From Seminavis robusta (lineage: Eukaryota; Bacillariophyta; Bacillariophyceae; Naviculales; Naviculaceae): a DNA stretch of 64,000 bases. Below, piece by piece: positions 32,432 to 43,655 of the stretch (positions are counted from its first letter, which is position 1; the number at the start of each line of letters is the position of its first letter). The stretch covers positions 1-64,000 of the forward strand of contig CAICTM010000160.1 of assembly GCA_903772945.1 (NCBI GenBank). The letters are read 5' to 3'. The notes under the pieces are model-generated. The model was not told the DNA's origin and ran no database searches. It was given only the letters and a program-made list of their open reading frames with translations. A program made the translations under genes and the position numbers.

Positions 32432-32475
32432 ATGACGACGACTGCAAGGTATTCAACACCGTGCAGTTGTTTGAC
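32432..32475 (+). promoter_or_regulatory. Candidate SECIS element of the selenoprotein W gene
   Basis: Starts 40 bases after the TAG stop. ATGAC (32432-32436) faces TGAC (32472-32475), which can form the tandem G-A quartet. Next to it, 32437-32445 pairs with 32463-32471 as a nine-base helix (two G-U pairs; a tenth A-U pair is possible). Unpaired AA sits at 32446-32447 on the 5' side, 10 bases after ATGA. A three-base ministem (GGT 48-50 with ACC 58-60) then closes the tip, as in type II SECIS. Helix I below the quartet is weak. Confidence 0.7.
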
Positions 32476-33390
32476 ACCAAGACAAAGCGCTGGTCACCAG
32501 TGCCAATGCTTTTTTCGCTTGTTTGTGACTGCTTGCTTGGATGCTCTATTGGAAATGAAAAATGAGACTTACTCTGAGTTTGAAAGGAACTACCTTAGCT
32601 AGCCAGGCAATTTGCACCGTCCACCTCTGTTACTATTAAAACTATGTCTCCAAGGAAGTTAGGCTGCTGTATAGCGATACCTGTAGTTGATGGTCACCTC
32701 TCAAAAGCTCGCTGTGAAGCCACTGTCCACCAAAGGACTGACTCTTCAGAACATGGCAGATTCAACTGCTGGTTGTTCTTTGCATCAGGTGGTTGTTGCT
32801 TACGTCAGACAGTTTTGACAGGGAAAGCAAGCAATCTTATGCTAGTAGCAATAATGGACAACCATCACCAGCAGATCAGCCCCCAGCATGACCCAGACAA
32901 CCTTTCAACACCAAACCAAGTTGCTCTACAGTATGCTGGTCCACAAGGAGGTTTGGAACCATCAGAACGGTACCAGGAATCTAATTGGCGTTATTAATAG
33001 TGGTGAGGTTCTGGCCGAGCTCCCCTCTCTCCTTGTCCCTCTGTTTCAAAGCTTTGGTCAGCTACGGTAACCAATTGGCTGGCTTTAAAAGATATCTTGC
33101 CACCAAGGATCTTGGTGCGGGAGTGCGCTTGGAGGGAAAGTTTACGAGATCGTGGGTGCCGTTCAGAAGACGGTCTCTAAATACAGACTGCAGTCGTACC
33201 GGTACGAACTGCACATGTGCACACACACCACAACGACCATGGCTTATCCAAATTTCGGCCATGGCAGATGTGAGCTTGCACGGCACGGGATCATTTGTTG
33301 TTGTTGTTGTGCAATCCTTCGACTTGGACCATAATATGCCTGATTGATCAAGCATTGGCTGGTTGAGGAGGAGCTCATCAAGAGGACTCG
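32476..33390. other. Intergenic, no gene seen
   Basis: About 900 bp. The first part is the remaining 3' UTR of selenoprotein W. Frames at 32644-33355 lack protein character. Confidence 0.4.
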
Positions 33391-35157
33391 ATGAAACTGG
33401 TGCAGGTATCTTTGCGCACTTGCGTTGGGTATACTTTTCTTTGGATATTATTGTTGAGAGTGTCCACCGCTGTATCGTTGGTGTGGACGACCATTACCTA
33501 TGATGACTTTCAAGACGGCTGGGGCAACTTTGCAACGGTGGCAGATAGCGACGGCGACGCCACGTGGGATGCCCAAGCACTGAGAATTCAAAACAATTCT
33601 GGCAACCGATCGTCCGTGTTTTTGAGCACACCCTACAATGTGGCCGCTTTTCAAGACTTGCGAGTGAGTTTCTCGTATCATGCGCAAGACATGGAAGATG
33701 GGGAATCGTTCCTTCTAGAGTACCTTCCCACCCAGAGTGGATCTTGGCAGGTAGTCAAACGCTACGTGGCGGGCATCGACTTTTCCAACAGTGACAGGTC
33801 TTCATTGAGTATCATCACCTTTAGCCATAGAATGGATGAAGCAATGTACGAGCTCACGGATGCGGCCAACATTCGATTTCGTTGTGAAGCATCGAGCAGC
33901 AATGACTTTGTATTTCTGGACGAAATACGATTTCAAGGACTGGAAATCGTACCCACCGAATCACCCAGCACAACTCCACCAACGTCCATGCCATTACGGA
34001 ATCCAACCAACACTCCGACGAGAGCAGTGGAGGTGAATTGCCCCCTCGATCGATCATTCATTCCAGAGAAATTTGAGATGGGGCCCTACGCAGACGACAA
34101 TCCAAATGATGCTGTCGAAGACGACCTCTTTGAGATCAGTTCGATTGCCTACAGCGAGCAAGTGGATAGCAATGGGCTCCGCTATGCGTACATGGTTTCG
34201 GACAAGGAACAATACAGTCTCAAGGTCATTCGGTTCACGGCCAACACCATCAATGGCAATCCCATCAACGGTCAGGGGTTTGGCGTGGCCGCCTATACCC
34301 TCTTCACCGAGGAACCCTTGAATGATGACTGGGAAGATATCTCACTGGGACCTTGCACGGATATCAATACAACTTCTTATACCACAGACCAGACTTGCAT
34401 TTACATTGGCAACATTGGCAACAATAATCGCCCTCCAAAGCCACAACGGGAGAACCTGTACATTTACAAGTTTGTGGAACCCCTCATTGGGAGCGATGGA
34501 CCCATGGATCAAATCGTGCAGTTTGCTACCATTGAGTTTCGTTATGGCAACGGGTTTGACCAGTCCGAAGGCAGGTATTATGATGCGGAAGCTTTGTTTG
34601 TCGACTGGACGGGTGTTGTGGAAGGAAACAACAACAATGACGAAAACCAAGGGGATATATACGTATCGACAAAAGGCGGGTGCAGCGGTGGAGTTGGCAA
34701 GATACCAGTCAGCGTTCATAGGGATCTGGGCGCTGGCGAACTCTTGTCGAATTTCAGTATGGCTCGCGTGGTTGGTGTGGTCGATGTTCCGATTATTGCC
34801 GAGAACGTGAATGTGCAAATCTCCAGATCTTGTCGCGATGGGTGGTTTGGGGTCTGGACGGGTGCCGATATGCGTCGCGATGGCCAACTCATCGCCTTCA
34901 ACCTGGAAGGTGCTCCTGGGTCTGGAGGTTCGGTATACTTCTTCCCTCGTGCTAGCAATCAATCGGTACGAGAGGCCCTTAGTGGGCAACCTTGCAACTT
35001 TGTGGCCACTCTTGCGATTGGGTTGGAGGATGAAAGAAAGTACGAAGCCGTCGCCTTTGTCGATCCAGCAGGCATTAGGCTTGCTCATGTCTCAGAGTGC
35101 AGTGGTGTCTGCACCCCTTCAGTGTTCGAATATGACTTGGAATACATTCCCTCGTAA
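33391..35157 (+). CDS. Secreted protein with beta-rich N-terminal domain and propeller-like C-terminal domain
   Basis: 588 residues, single exon. A signal peptide (about 1-28, LWILLLRVSTAVS) is followed by an MAM/jelly-roll-like domain (YDDFQDGWGNFA; DAQALRIQNNSGNRSS; FVFLDEIRFQGL) to about 185. A Thr/Pro linker (TESPSTTPPTSMP) follows, then a larger domain with ISSIAYSE, NDDWEDISLGPC, CIYIGNIGNNNRPP and a YDAEALFVDW motif. The DWEDI...YIGNIGNN pattern resembles bacterial secreted proteins predicted to be six-bladed propellers (DxED...GDIGDN). Several Cys are spaced as for disulfides. Role outside the cell is unknown. The N-glycosylation sequons also fit secretion. Confidence 0.78.
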   Translation: MKLVQVSLRTCVGYTFLWILLLRVSTAVSLVWTTITYDDFQDGWGNFATVADSDGDATWDAQALRIQNNSGNRSSVFLSTPYNVAAFQDLRVSFSYHAQDMEDGESFLLEYLPTQSGSWQVVKRYVAGIDFSNSDRSSLSIITFSHRMDEAMYELTDAANIRFRCEASSSNDFVFLDEIRFQGLEIVPTESPSTTPPTSMPLRNPTNTPTRAVEVNCPLDRSFIPEKFEMGPYADDNPNDAVEDDLFEISSIAYSEQVDSNGLRYAYMVSDKEQYSLKVIRFTANTINGNPINGQGFGVAAYTLFTEEPLNDDWEDISLGPCTDINTTSYTTDQTCIYIGNIGNNNRPPKPQRENLYIYKFVEPLIGSDGPMDQIVQFATIEFRYGNGFDQSEGRYYDAEALFVDWTGVVEGNNNNDENQGDIYVSTKGGCSGGVGKIPVSVHRDLGAGELLSNFSMARVVGVVDVPIIAENVNVQISRSCRDGWFGVWTGADMRRDGQLIAFNLEGAPGSGGSVYFFPRASNQSVREALSGQPCNFVATLAIGLEDERKYEAVAFVDPAGIRLAHVSECSGVCTPSVFEYDLEYIPS

Positions 35158-38100
35158 TAGCCGGCCGGGTGTTTGTACGAATCGAATCGAATCAGATCAT
35201 CTCTGCTCCAAAGTTAGATGGACTCGAGGTGGTTGGCTAATGAGCGTAAACCCATCCTCAGCAAGTACCAGCCATATAGCTTGGCCAGGAGTCGCCACGG
35301 ATCCGTTGCCAATGTTGTATTCCAGCTAGCTTCTACCTGCAGCAATCGTAACTTGCCGAGTCGGGGGCAGACGTCCCTGGACACACATTGGGCTTTCGCT
35401 CAATACCAGAACGTAGACAAAGAAGGTATCACTTCAAGCCCTGAATCATCAAGGAGCATGGAAAGCAGAGCGAGTTGCTCAGCATCTGTAAGTTTGCTGA
35501 ATACCTGGTAGCTAGCTCGCCGTGGAGTGGCTGCGTTCGACCAACGTGTGAAAACCTGCTTTTAGAAGAACGCTATGAGCCAGAAGGGAACCAGTTTGTT
35601 CCGGTTCCATTCTGTTCTACTAGAATGATTCAGTCGTTAGGTCAATATCGTAGCCAGCTGCTGCCATGCATTGCTCTAGGCTCTGGATCCTAGCTAGCCC
35701 ACCGGTACAGTACGGCACGATGTAAAACATCTAACTGTGGAAGAATGGCATCTGGTGTTAACAAAAGAACATTCTTCTTGGCTGGCTTTCTAGCATCACC
35801 TGACTTCCTTGGCTCCTCAATCCCCTGCCTACCTTCTCCGTCTCTAGCTAGAGGCACACCTTTGCTTGCTGGATGCGTCGTTGAGGGTGGTGATAAGACA
35901 GCTTAAGACGCAGGAAAAAGGCTGTCAAAAGCTGGACTGCTTTCTACAACTATACTGACTCAACTCCGCTGCAGGTTCATGGCAGCCTGTAGCTACGGAA
36001 GAGGTAACCAGCGGGTAGCTACCAGTGGCCACACATGGGTAGCCAGCCAAGGATCTTCCACAGCCAGCTCCAGTGCTTCCCTGTGAATTCTCGGCAAGTT
36101 GTCACATCATTCTGCCGAGGAACCAGTACACAATGTGTTACGCTGGTAGGTATCTTCCTTCGTCACTCACCAATCACTGGGTGTTTCCAAGAGCCAGATC
36201 TTTACAGCGGTTTTGCTTGGTTTTGCTTGGACGACGTGATTGGCAGTACCGGTATCTACTGTTCTCTCGGAATTCACCACTAGACCTCCACTGGTTATCC
36301 CAAAGCTACAGATCTTTACAGCTCTTCTAATTATCATTTTATGAACGTATTCAAGGCTGAAGATAGCTTAACATGGACTTCCGACGCTGTTAAACTCTCT
36401 TGTCCCCAGGGTCTTTCTCGTATGTAGAGTTGTACTAGTAAGTTGGCCAGGGTTTACATGTGGACACTTTTTCACAGCCGTAAAAGGATGCAAGCTATAA
36501 ATGATGGCCTAAACACAATAACACTTAGGCAGCGAGGAGACCGAGCCAAGGCCATCACTGTAAATTGCTGCCATAGTCCGGAATGCTGACAGGGCTGAGG
36601 GAATGGATAGCTGATCACAGTACAAGTATCTTCTTTGGATCCAATCTCCAGCAAAGGATTGGGCCCAAAGACCCTCACCAAATCTCCCACAAATTCATAT
36701 TTGTGCGATTACGCCGATAACGATCTTTTCGTTGTCACCTCTCTCTCAAAACCTTCAAAGAGAGAGGGCTCCTTCTGTGGCGGAAGCAGCGAAGTCGAAT
36801 TCAAGTCGTCGTTTCCGTCGTTTGCGGTGCGTCGACTCGGATGAGAAAGAAGGATGTTTATTATGTGGATTATTTGAAATCATGATTTGTGGTACCTGTG
36901 CTAGATGACTTGCCTGAAGTCTAGCATCCCACAAGCCCCCATCACCCATGGTCAAAATGCCATCCTTTCTTCCTTCTTTCTCGCTCTGGGTTTCTTTTCC
37001 AATCTCCTTCCATGGATGAGACCCCAGAGTGGACAAAAGAGTTCCGCTCTCCAAAGGGTTTCGCCACCAACCAGCTTCACGCACTTGCTACCTTTTCTGC
37101 GTGAAGCGCCCTTTGGACCAGCCAACTCTTTCGGTTCCATCCACCAATTCCCGCCTTGTGGCTGAGCATGTGATGCCGTTTTATCACATTCCAATCTACA
37201 AGGCCTCCTCAACTACGTTGTTTTGCAGAACCACGCAAAGCTGTTTGGCTCGGTTACTATTACCGAGGACAGTTTCGTGCGGCCCTCTCGAAACAGAAAA
37301 GCTCTCTACTACCCTGTCGATTCCCCAAGTACAATCTTCGGGCTTCAGTTAGCAGCTTGCCTTTTTCCTTCCAAGTTTCAGAATCTCGGTTTCTCTTCGG
37401 TGGTTGTCTTTGAATGAGCCGCTTTCCCTCCAATTCCTCGTTTCAATACGATCCTATGCCTTGTGTTTCCTTTCTTGCTGCGTGCTAGCCACACGCGCCG
37501 CTTGGCATCAGGTGACTTGCAAAACGAGGGGATTGGTTTGTGAAGGTGCTTGCTCTTTGCTATCGCGATTGGACTCTCGAGCTCTGTATAACTTCTCCCA
37601 AGCAGCTACCTCTCAGCTGCAATTGAACCGCTTGCATTCTTCCAGAGTGCAACGCCTTTCTCCAGGAGGTTCTCCGTCTGCTACGAATCGAATCTCAGAG
37701 AATGGATTACTGCGGATTGCCATTACAGGTCGCACCCACTTCAGCGATCACTTGATGGGAATCCATGTGCCTTCCTCTGATTTCTTCCAATGCTTGACGG
37801 AGCCCTTTTCTCCCATCTCCAACACTCCAAATATTATTATATGTGCGCGCAACTTGTGTCAGTATGCAGGATGTTGACAGCGCCGTGGTTTCTTTCTTGA
37901 CACGACATGGTACCAACTTGACCTTTTTCTGTCGCGGCTTAGCCAGCTGCTTTGTTGGTATCACGAATGTTTTGATGTTGGAACCATCGGTGACTGCATC
38001 ATACCTGACTTGGTGGTCCGTTTTGATTTACTCTAGTACCTCCTTAAAACTAGATCTTTCTTGAACCATCACATGACCTCTTACTACTATTGAGCTCCGA

Positions 38101-38581
38101 ATGCCTCGACCAGCTCACCAGTGCCCAGTTGAAACGATGCCGGATACGGGCTAGCTAGCTAGATTGCTAGATTGTGTATCCTCTGGCTAGCTGACAAGCC
38201 AACAGGTCGCTCTCACTTTGCTTCTTTAGCCTGGGTCCAATCAAACGAGTGTGATCAGGTTGTCACGGTGAAAGATTCCATCTCTGTGATAATCCATTCT
38301 GAGAGTATCAGCTGGAGCAGGGTCGGGCGAAATACCAGTCTACAGATATGGGTAAATGTAGGATGCTAGGTCGCTTCTAGGACTAAGGGCGCCGGATGGT
38401 TCATGGTACATCGGCTGCTCCTGGCCTTAATTTTGAAGCGCGCTTCTCACTATTGTACAATCGCTTGCTCGAAAAGGTGCGATGTTTGATGGACGAGGGG
38501 GCGAAAACTGATAGCTGGCTTGGTCACAAAGTGCAACCGGTGAGACCGGCAGGAAAAAACACTACCTGGTAGCTAGGTTCG
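35158..38581. other. Gene-poor 3.4-kb stretch
   Basis: No gene can be supported. The left half is palindrome-rich (CTAG, ACCGGT) and looks like ordinary intergenic DNA. At 36900-37880 several medium open frames overlap on both strands, with C/T-rich composition on the plus strand; none shows a conserved motif or continuous exon set. A decayed gene or a noncoding transcript is possible. CTAGCTAGCTAG lies at about 38152. Confidence 0.35.
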
Positions 38582-40344
38582 TCACGTCTCAGCAATCGTT
38601 CGAAGCGGTAGTCCTCCGCGTTCCTTTGCTATGTGCTCTAGCTCTCTTTTCAAGTCGTTGCGATAGTCATGCCGTGCCCCTTCAAACATGACTGGCATGG
38701 TTTCATGGAAGAAGACATCCCGTTGGATCATCCTTTCGTAGCGAGGAAGCAAACAAGAGCTTAGCAGGTGGAAAGCGAAGCATAAGAGACCGTCTTCGGC
38801 CCCACACTTTGCTGCGGTACTTACTCCTCCTTGATGATGTTGTACGCCGGATTTTCGGCTCTCTTCTGTTGAAACCTTCCCATCTCGTGAGCGTTTGACA
38901 GGATCGATGCCACTCTTGGCATTCTGATTTTCTCATACACGTGCACGGCGCGATGTAGATTGCTCAAGTCAAACTGACCCTGATCGTCCAAACAAAATGT
39001 CTTTAGCAAAAGTGCCAGGGTCCCCACGTCTTCCATGCCCTGCTGTGCTCCCTGGCCAATGTACGGAACCGGTGGATGAGCTGCGTCTCCCACCAATATT
39101 GTCCTTGGCTGTCCTTTTGCATTTGGAAAGGACCATGCCTTGAGAGCTGGGGACAATTTACAGAACCCCACACGGACAGCACGAGTTACCTGCCGGAGAG
39201 GTGCAAGATACTTGTCTTCGTCCCATCCGTCCTTCTCCAGAATCTCAGCTAATCTACCACATTCTTGGCGGCTCATTTGCTGACTGAGGTTTCCCCAACA
39301 CGAATCATCCGCATCGCTGCAAGAAATGTCCTGCTGTGCGCCCACGGGAAAGTGGAATTGGAAACACTCTTCGTTGGCTCCAGTGGGATAGAAGGCCCCG
39401 TGACAACGAGTTGTGTTGGATACCGGAAAGGAGATACCCCGGTGACTGTTTCGAGGGGCCGCACCCATGATGCACGTGACACCAGTGTAACTCAGGGTGG
39501 GTTTCTTATTCTTGGAACTGCTGCGGACGTTGCTGGCAGTGGCAGCATCCGGATCGCTTTTGGGGTACATTTGCTCCAACAGAATAGATCTGACAGCAGA
39601 TCTACCACCGTCCGCACCAACCAGCAACTGGGTTTTCCGGCGTGAGCCATCCGCAAACACAACCTCCGTCATGCCATCTTGGGGTGTCTCTACGCCCTCC
39701 ACTTTCTTGGAGAAGTGAATGGGAATGCCCGCCTTTGCTACAGCCGTATGCAAAACTTGCTGAAGCTTCCAACGTCGAATCCCCATGGTCTGGAGTCCGT
39801 CGCCATCATTTTTCTCTTCTTCGTCTGCTGTCGCGGCTCCACTGCCCAAAACTCCTTCATCTGCCTCGGCGACCGCAGTTCCGTCATGCCGTTCCCACCG
39901 ACGGTACAAGTAGGGATACCCTGCGTCCTGAATCTCTTTCAGCAAGTCCGGATCAATGTCTCGGACAACACGCAATCCATTGGCATAGAGACCCATACCG
40001 GCTCCAACATCCGGGTCAAACCCGTGTGTTTGCTCGTATACGTCAATGGCGACCGATGGGAGATTCTTCTTCAAGGCTAATGCCAATAACAGCCCCACGA
40101 TTCCTCCTCCGGCAATCAAGATTTGGGCTGGTTCCTCTGCTGGCATGGATTGGTTGTCGTTGTTATTGTCCGGACTCGTACTGTCGTTTGTGGCAACTTT
40201 TGTGGCAGTGTTTTCTTCTTTGGATGAATCATTGTCGACAATGGCTTCTTGGGTGGGAGTTTGACAAGTCTCTTTTGGCGGGCAGGGGGGTGGTTTTGGT
40301 TTTACAGCAAGCTTTGGCATCTTTACTCGCAGCGTTTTGAACAT
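38582..40344 (-). CDS. FAD-dependent monooxygenase (class A, salicylate-hydroxylase-like)
   Basis: Two exons, 40344-38825 and 38732-38582, with a 92-bp phase-2 intron (GTAAGT...AAAG); 556 residues. Residues 1-70 are a low-complexity hydrophilic leader. The FAD-binding Rossmann motif is ILIAGGGIVGLLLALAL (79-84 = GGGIVG), the middle DG motif is LLVGADGGRSAVR, and the second FAD motif is ILVGDAAHPPVPYIGQGAQQGMED. This is the order seen in single-component hydroxylases such as salicylate hydroxylase and zeaxanthin-epoxidase relatives, which use NAD(P)H and O2. Reading the first exon alone ends at IIKEE with a TAA that is in fact part of the splice donor. The added exon supplies a conserved-looking tail (MIQRDVFFHETMPVMFEG, then HDYRNDLKRELE). 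Substrate unknown. No plastid leader is evident. Confidence 0.85.
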
Positions 40345-41244
40345 GTTGGCGTATTATTGGCTATTGAAACGTTTATCTTTGGACCTAAAAAGGAGGACAG
40401 CAAGGAAGGAAACAACCGCCAGCGGTGGCGTCAGAAATGCAAGAGGCAGAAAATCCGGCTTGCTACCGGTAGCTAGCTAGCTAATCATCTGGAGCCAAGA
40501 GTTGACGGAGAGAGCGACCCACCAACCTTTTCAACTTACTGACTGTTTTGTGTTCTCTCGAGTCTCGAGGGTCGAAAGGTGTGTAATGGAGGTATGTCTG
40601 ATTCGTACAAGCTGAAATCAATGAGAAGCAACATCAGAGGATCAGTGATCAGTGAGTAAAATAGCAAGCCCAGTGACGAAGGTATTGCCGATCGGTCGTA
40701 TTTGTTGGCTTGATGCCAGAATTCCTTGAAAGTCCTCTGACACCCAGAAGATGCCGTGCCCACCGCTACGGACAAGGTCATGGATCGGTCTACTCGATTC
40801 ACTCACCTAAAACCTCGGGCTCGGTGGATGTCAATACTTGATGGAAGCTTTCGATCTTATGATCCAAATACATGCAGCAACTGGCGACTGTGCCGGAAGC
40901 TGGAGGCAAAAACACGAAGTCTTGGCTGTCGTTGCGGCTCTCCAGTGCACCTCAACCTATCAACATCATCACAAGCATCACCAAAAATTGCAACAGGGGC
41001 CTTGCCCAACAGAAGAGTTGGTCGGTGGAGAGTGGTGGCAGGAGACGAGGGTTCGCTTTGGGGTTCGCATCCTTCACATGTCTTGGCGGAGTTCTCTCTC
41101 TCGCCAACATTAGAGAGAGGGATTATCCAAGCGACTTCGGAGGTCAAAGGTAGATAAGATCGTGGACAACACAGCAACAACAATTAATTGCAACCAGGCA
41201 GTGGTTGCCACAACAACTGAGCAAGAACCAATAGCCGAACCAAG
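40345..41244. other. Divergent spacer, no gene seen
   Basis: 900 bp between divergent starts. Frames at 40756-41157 are low quality. CTAGCTAGCTAG near 40473. Confidence 0.4.
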
Positions 41245-42579
41245 ATGGAGGAAGGCAAATGCAAGAGAGCCAATGATGGAAGCGCCGAAGTACAGGAGCA
41301 GCAAAAGCGTTCCAAACAAACGGATACTGACCCTTCCACGCAAAATGCCGCAACAGTTACTGTCTCAGAAGCAAAATCCTGCTTGGAACATGAGGATGTT
41401 TGGACTGGCAATGACGGCATTTTTTCATTTCTGGGCATGGGCCACTATGCCTTTGTGGCACCAGTCAGCCACAAGATGAAAGATCTCTACACCACCTATT
41501 GCGATTATGAGGAGAATCCTCCATATGTGAAGTCCTCTGTGAAGTCCCGGCCTGGCAATGAATCAGCACCCCCTAAAGGGACAATGGACTCTGCAATTGT
41601 CTCCAGTGTTCCTCGTGCCGAGTACTGGTTCACCCACCATTATGCTGGAGGTGGTGAAGAATTTGCGAGATCTTCGATTTGTGTTGCAGCTGCCAAAGAA
41701 GGTAATGTTGCTGTTCTCCATTGGGCCCGAAACAAGGGATTGGATTGGGATGTGGATGTGTGCCGAGCTGCTGCTCAATTTGGCCATTTGGACGTCCTGA
41801 AATATGCCCATGAGAATGGGTGTCCATGGGATGTTTGGACATGTATGTGGGCTGCCCATGGGAACCATTTGGACGTCCTCAAATACGCCCATGAGAAGGA
41901 CTGTCCATGGCATGAAACAACATGCTCAGTAGCTGCTCGTGGAGGCCATTTGGAAGTTTTGAAGTATGCACATGAGAATGACTGTCCATGGGATGAACGG
42001 ATGATATGTTGGGTTGCTGCTGGTGAAGGCCATTTGGAAGTCCTCAAATATGCCCGTGCAAATGGCTGCCGATGGGATGCAACAACATGTTCTAGTGCTG
42101 CTCTTGGAGGGCATTTGGAAGTCCTCAAATATGCCCACGAACATGGCTGTCCATGGGATGCAACGACATGATCTGGGGCTGCTAGGAATGGCCATTTGGA
42201 ACTTGTCAGATATGCCCAAGAAAATGGCTGTCCATGGGATGAAACAACATGCTTGGAAGCTGCTGCCAATGGACATTTAGAAGTTTTGAAGTATGCCCAT
42301 GAACAGGAATGTCCATGGGATGCAACAACATGTTCTAAAGCTGCCCGTGGGAACCATTTGGACGTCCTCAAATATGCCCACACCAATGGGTGTCCATGGG
42401 ATGCAGCAACATGCTCTGAAGCTGCTTTTGGAGCTTTTGGATGGCTTGTGGATTTGGAAGTTCTGAAATACGCCATGGAAAATGGCTGCCCTTGGGATGA
42501 AGATGGTGATCTGTCAAGGGCCACGGTGGAAGTGAAAGCCTGGGTTGAAGACTTCTTGTCCCAGAGCAGGAATGCCTGA
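41245..42579 (+). pseudogene. Ankyrin-repeat protein gene with an in-frame TGA
   Basis: One reading frame of 445 codons interrupted only by TGA at 42169-42171. After an N-terminal F-box-like or unknown region (FSFLGMGHYAFVAPVSHKMK, about 57-76) come about ten ankyrin-type repeats of about 27 residues with the pattern GHLEVLKYAHENGCPWD and then TTCS-AA. This subclass is greatly expanded in diatoms and other algae and in giant-virus hosts. At the TGA the other repeats have TGT or TGC for the conserved Cys (WDATTC), so one base change explains it. Four further repeats follow in the same frame to 42579. Recent inactivation, strain polymorphism or readthrough are all possible. The truncated product would be 308 residues with about six repeats and might still fold. 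Confidence 0.7.
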
Positions 42580-43195
42580 AGGTTGTTTCCCCTCGAGTTG
42601 TTGCATCTTTTCCTTCTATCACTGGGTCTGAATACTTTTAAAATTGTTGATTCTTCTTGTTTATGCGTTTTCAGTTGCTTTTCCAGTAGTCCACACTCAC
42701 CGTTCTTGGACTAGTAGCTAGACTCTAGGAAAGAATGAAAGAAACGAGACCGTGTAGCAGTAGATTGCTAGTCCAGACAAGCCCAACTAACTGGGGCCAC
42801 CAGATGTAGATATTTAGCTTGGGAGACGAAGGAGCTTCCAGACTGGCCGCACTGATTTCCAACATCCTGAAGCAAACCAACATTTCAATCTGGCGTTGCC
42901 GCTCCCCGAGCTAGCTAGGTCGGGTGGTGTGTATCGCATTCACATGCCAAAGCACGAGTATACCTCGAAATATACCGGCAAGCCAAATATTAGTCCTTAT
43001 TTCTATGTAGCAGAAAGTTCGTACTTCGTAGCTGAAAAGAGTATTGGCGGAGAAGCTGGTGGAGGCTGGATACGGGAGTAGCGAACTGCATCCAGGTCAA
43101 AACCAAGATTTACGCCCACCGTATCCTGTGTAGCTAGCTAGCTGGCTGGCTAGCTAGAGCACTTCATATAAGAGAGTAAATTGTTGCGACATTTA
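42580..43195. other. Convergent spacer, no gene seen
   Basis: About 600 bp. Palindrome cluster TAGCTAGCTAGCTGGCTGG at 43132-43150 and a further CTAG run after it. Confidence 0.4.
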
Positions 43196-43655
43196 TTATT
43201 TCTTTCCCCTTTTCTTGCCAGCACCAGCACTCAACCCTGCTGACAGAAGGTCGTCCAAATCATCCGCATTCTTGGCTTTTTGTTGCTTCTTGGTCGGACC
43301 ACCAGCGGAGCCTCCTCCCTTTTTGCCACCGGCAGCCAGCTCCGCTGCAACAGCGCTAGCCCCTGGGAAACACGCATCGAGTGTCGATCCATGCTTGGAG
43401 GTTGCATGTGCCGTCAGTTCTGTGTTGGTTTTCGTAATCTTGAGCTCAAGTTGGCAGACTGTGCATTTGCTCATCTTGGGAGGCTCCTTGACTCGAGTAA
43501 GACGTCCACTTTCATCCCCTAGACCAGCCGCTCGGTTGGCCTTGAAGGTTCGGCGCTGTAGTACGAGAAAAGGAGCCAATCATCAGAGGAGTTGTCTTGT
43601 GAGATTGTAGCTTCAGTAAGAGCCTTACCTTGGCAGCAGCATTGGATTCGGGCAT
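43196..43655 (-). CDS. At2g23090-like (zf-met2) small zinc-binding protein
   Basis: Two exons, 43655-43629 (nine codons, MPESNAAAK) and 43555-43196, joined in phase 0 by a 73-bp intron; 128 residues. Exon 2 carries KCTVCQLELKITKTNTELTA, then H-A-T-S-K-H and a CFPGA end. This is the CxxC...HxxxKH...CFP pattern of the plant/fungal/animal At2g23090-like zinc-binding family (PF12907 type). The C-terminus is longer than usual: Gly/Lys-rich, then DDLDDLLSAGLSAG and a basic KKRGKK tail that could direct it to the nucleus or bind RNA. Family function is poorly known; roles in RNA or protein aggregation control are suspected. Without the tiny first exon the frame opens with eight unrelated residues. 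Confidence 0.82.

Noticed and set aside
36755-37964. Overlapping medium-size open frames on both strands
   Set aside because: No frame shows a motif, no set of splice sites links them into one protein, and composition is skewed; a noncoding or decayed region is more likely.
42169-42171. TGA in the ankyrin gene as a selenocysteine codon
   Set aside because: Ankyrin repeats are not known selenoproteins and no SECIS-like hairpin was found downstream; a point change from TGT is simpler.
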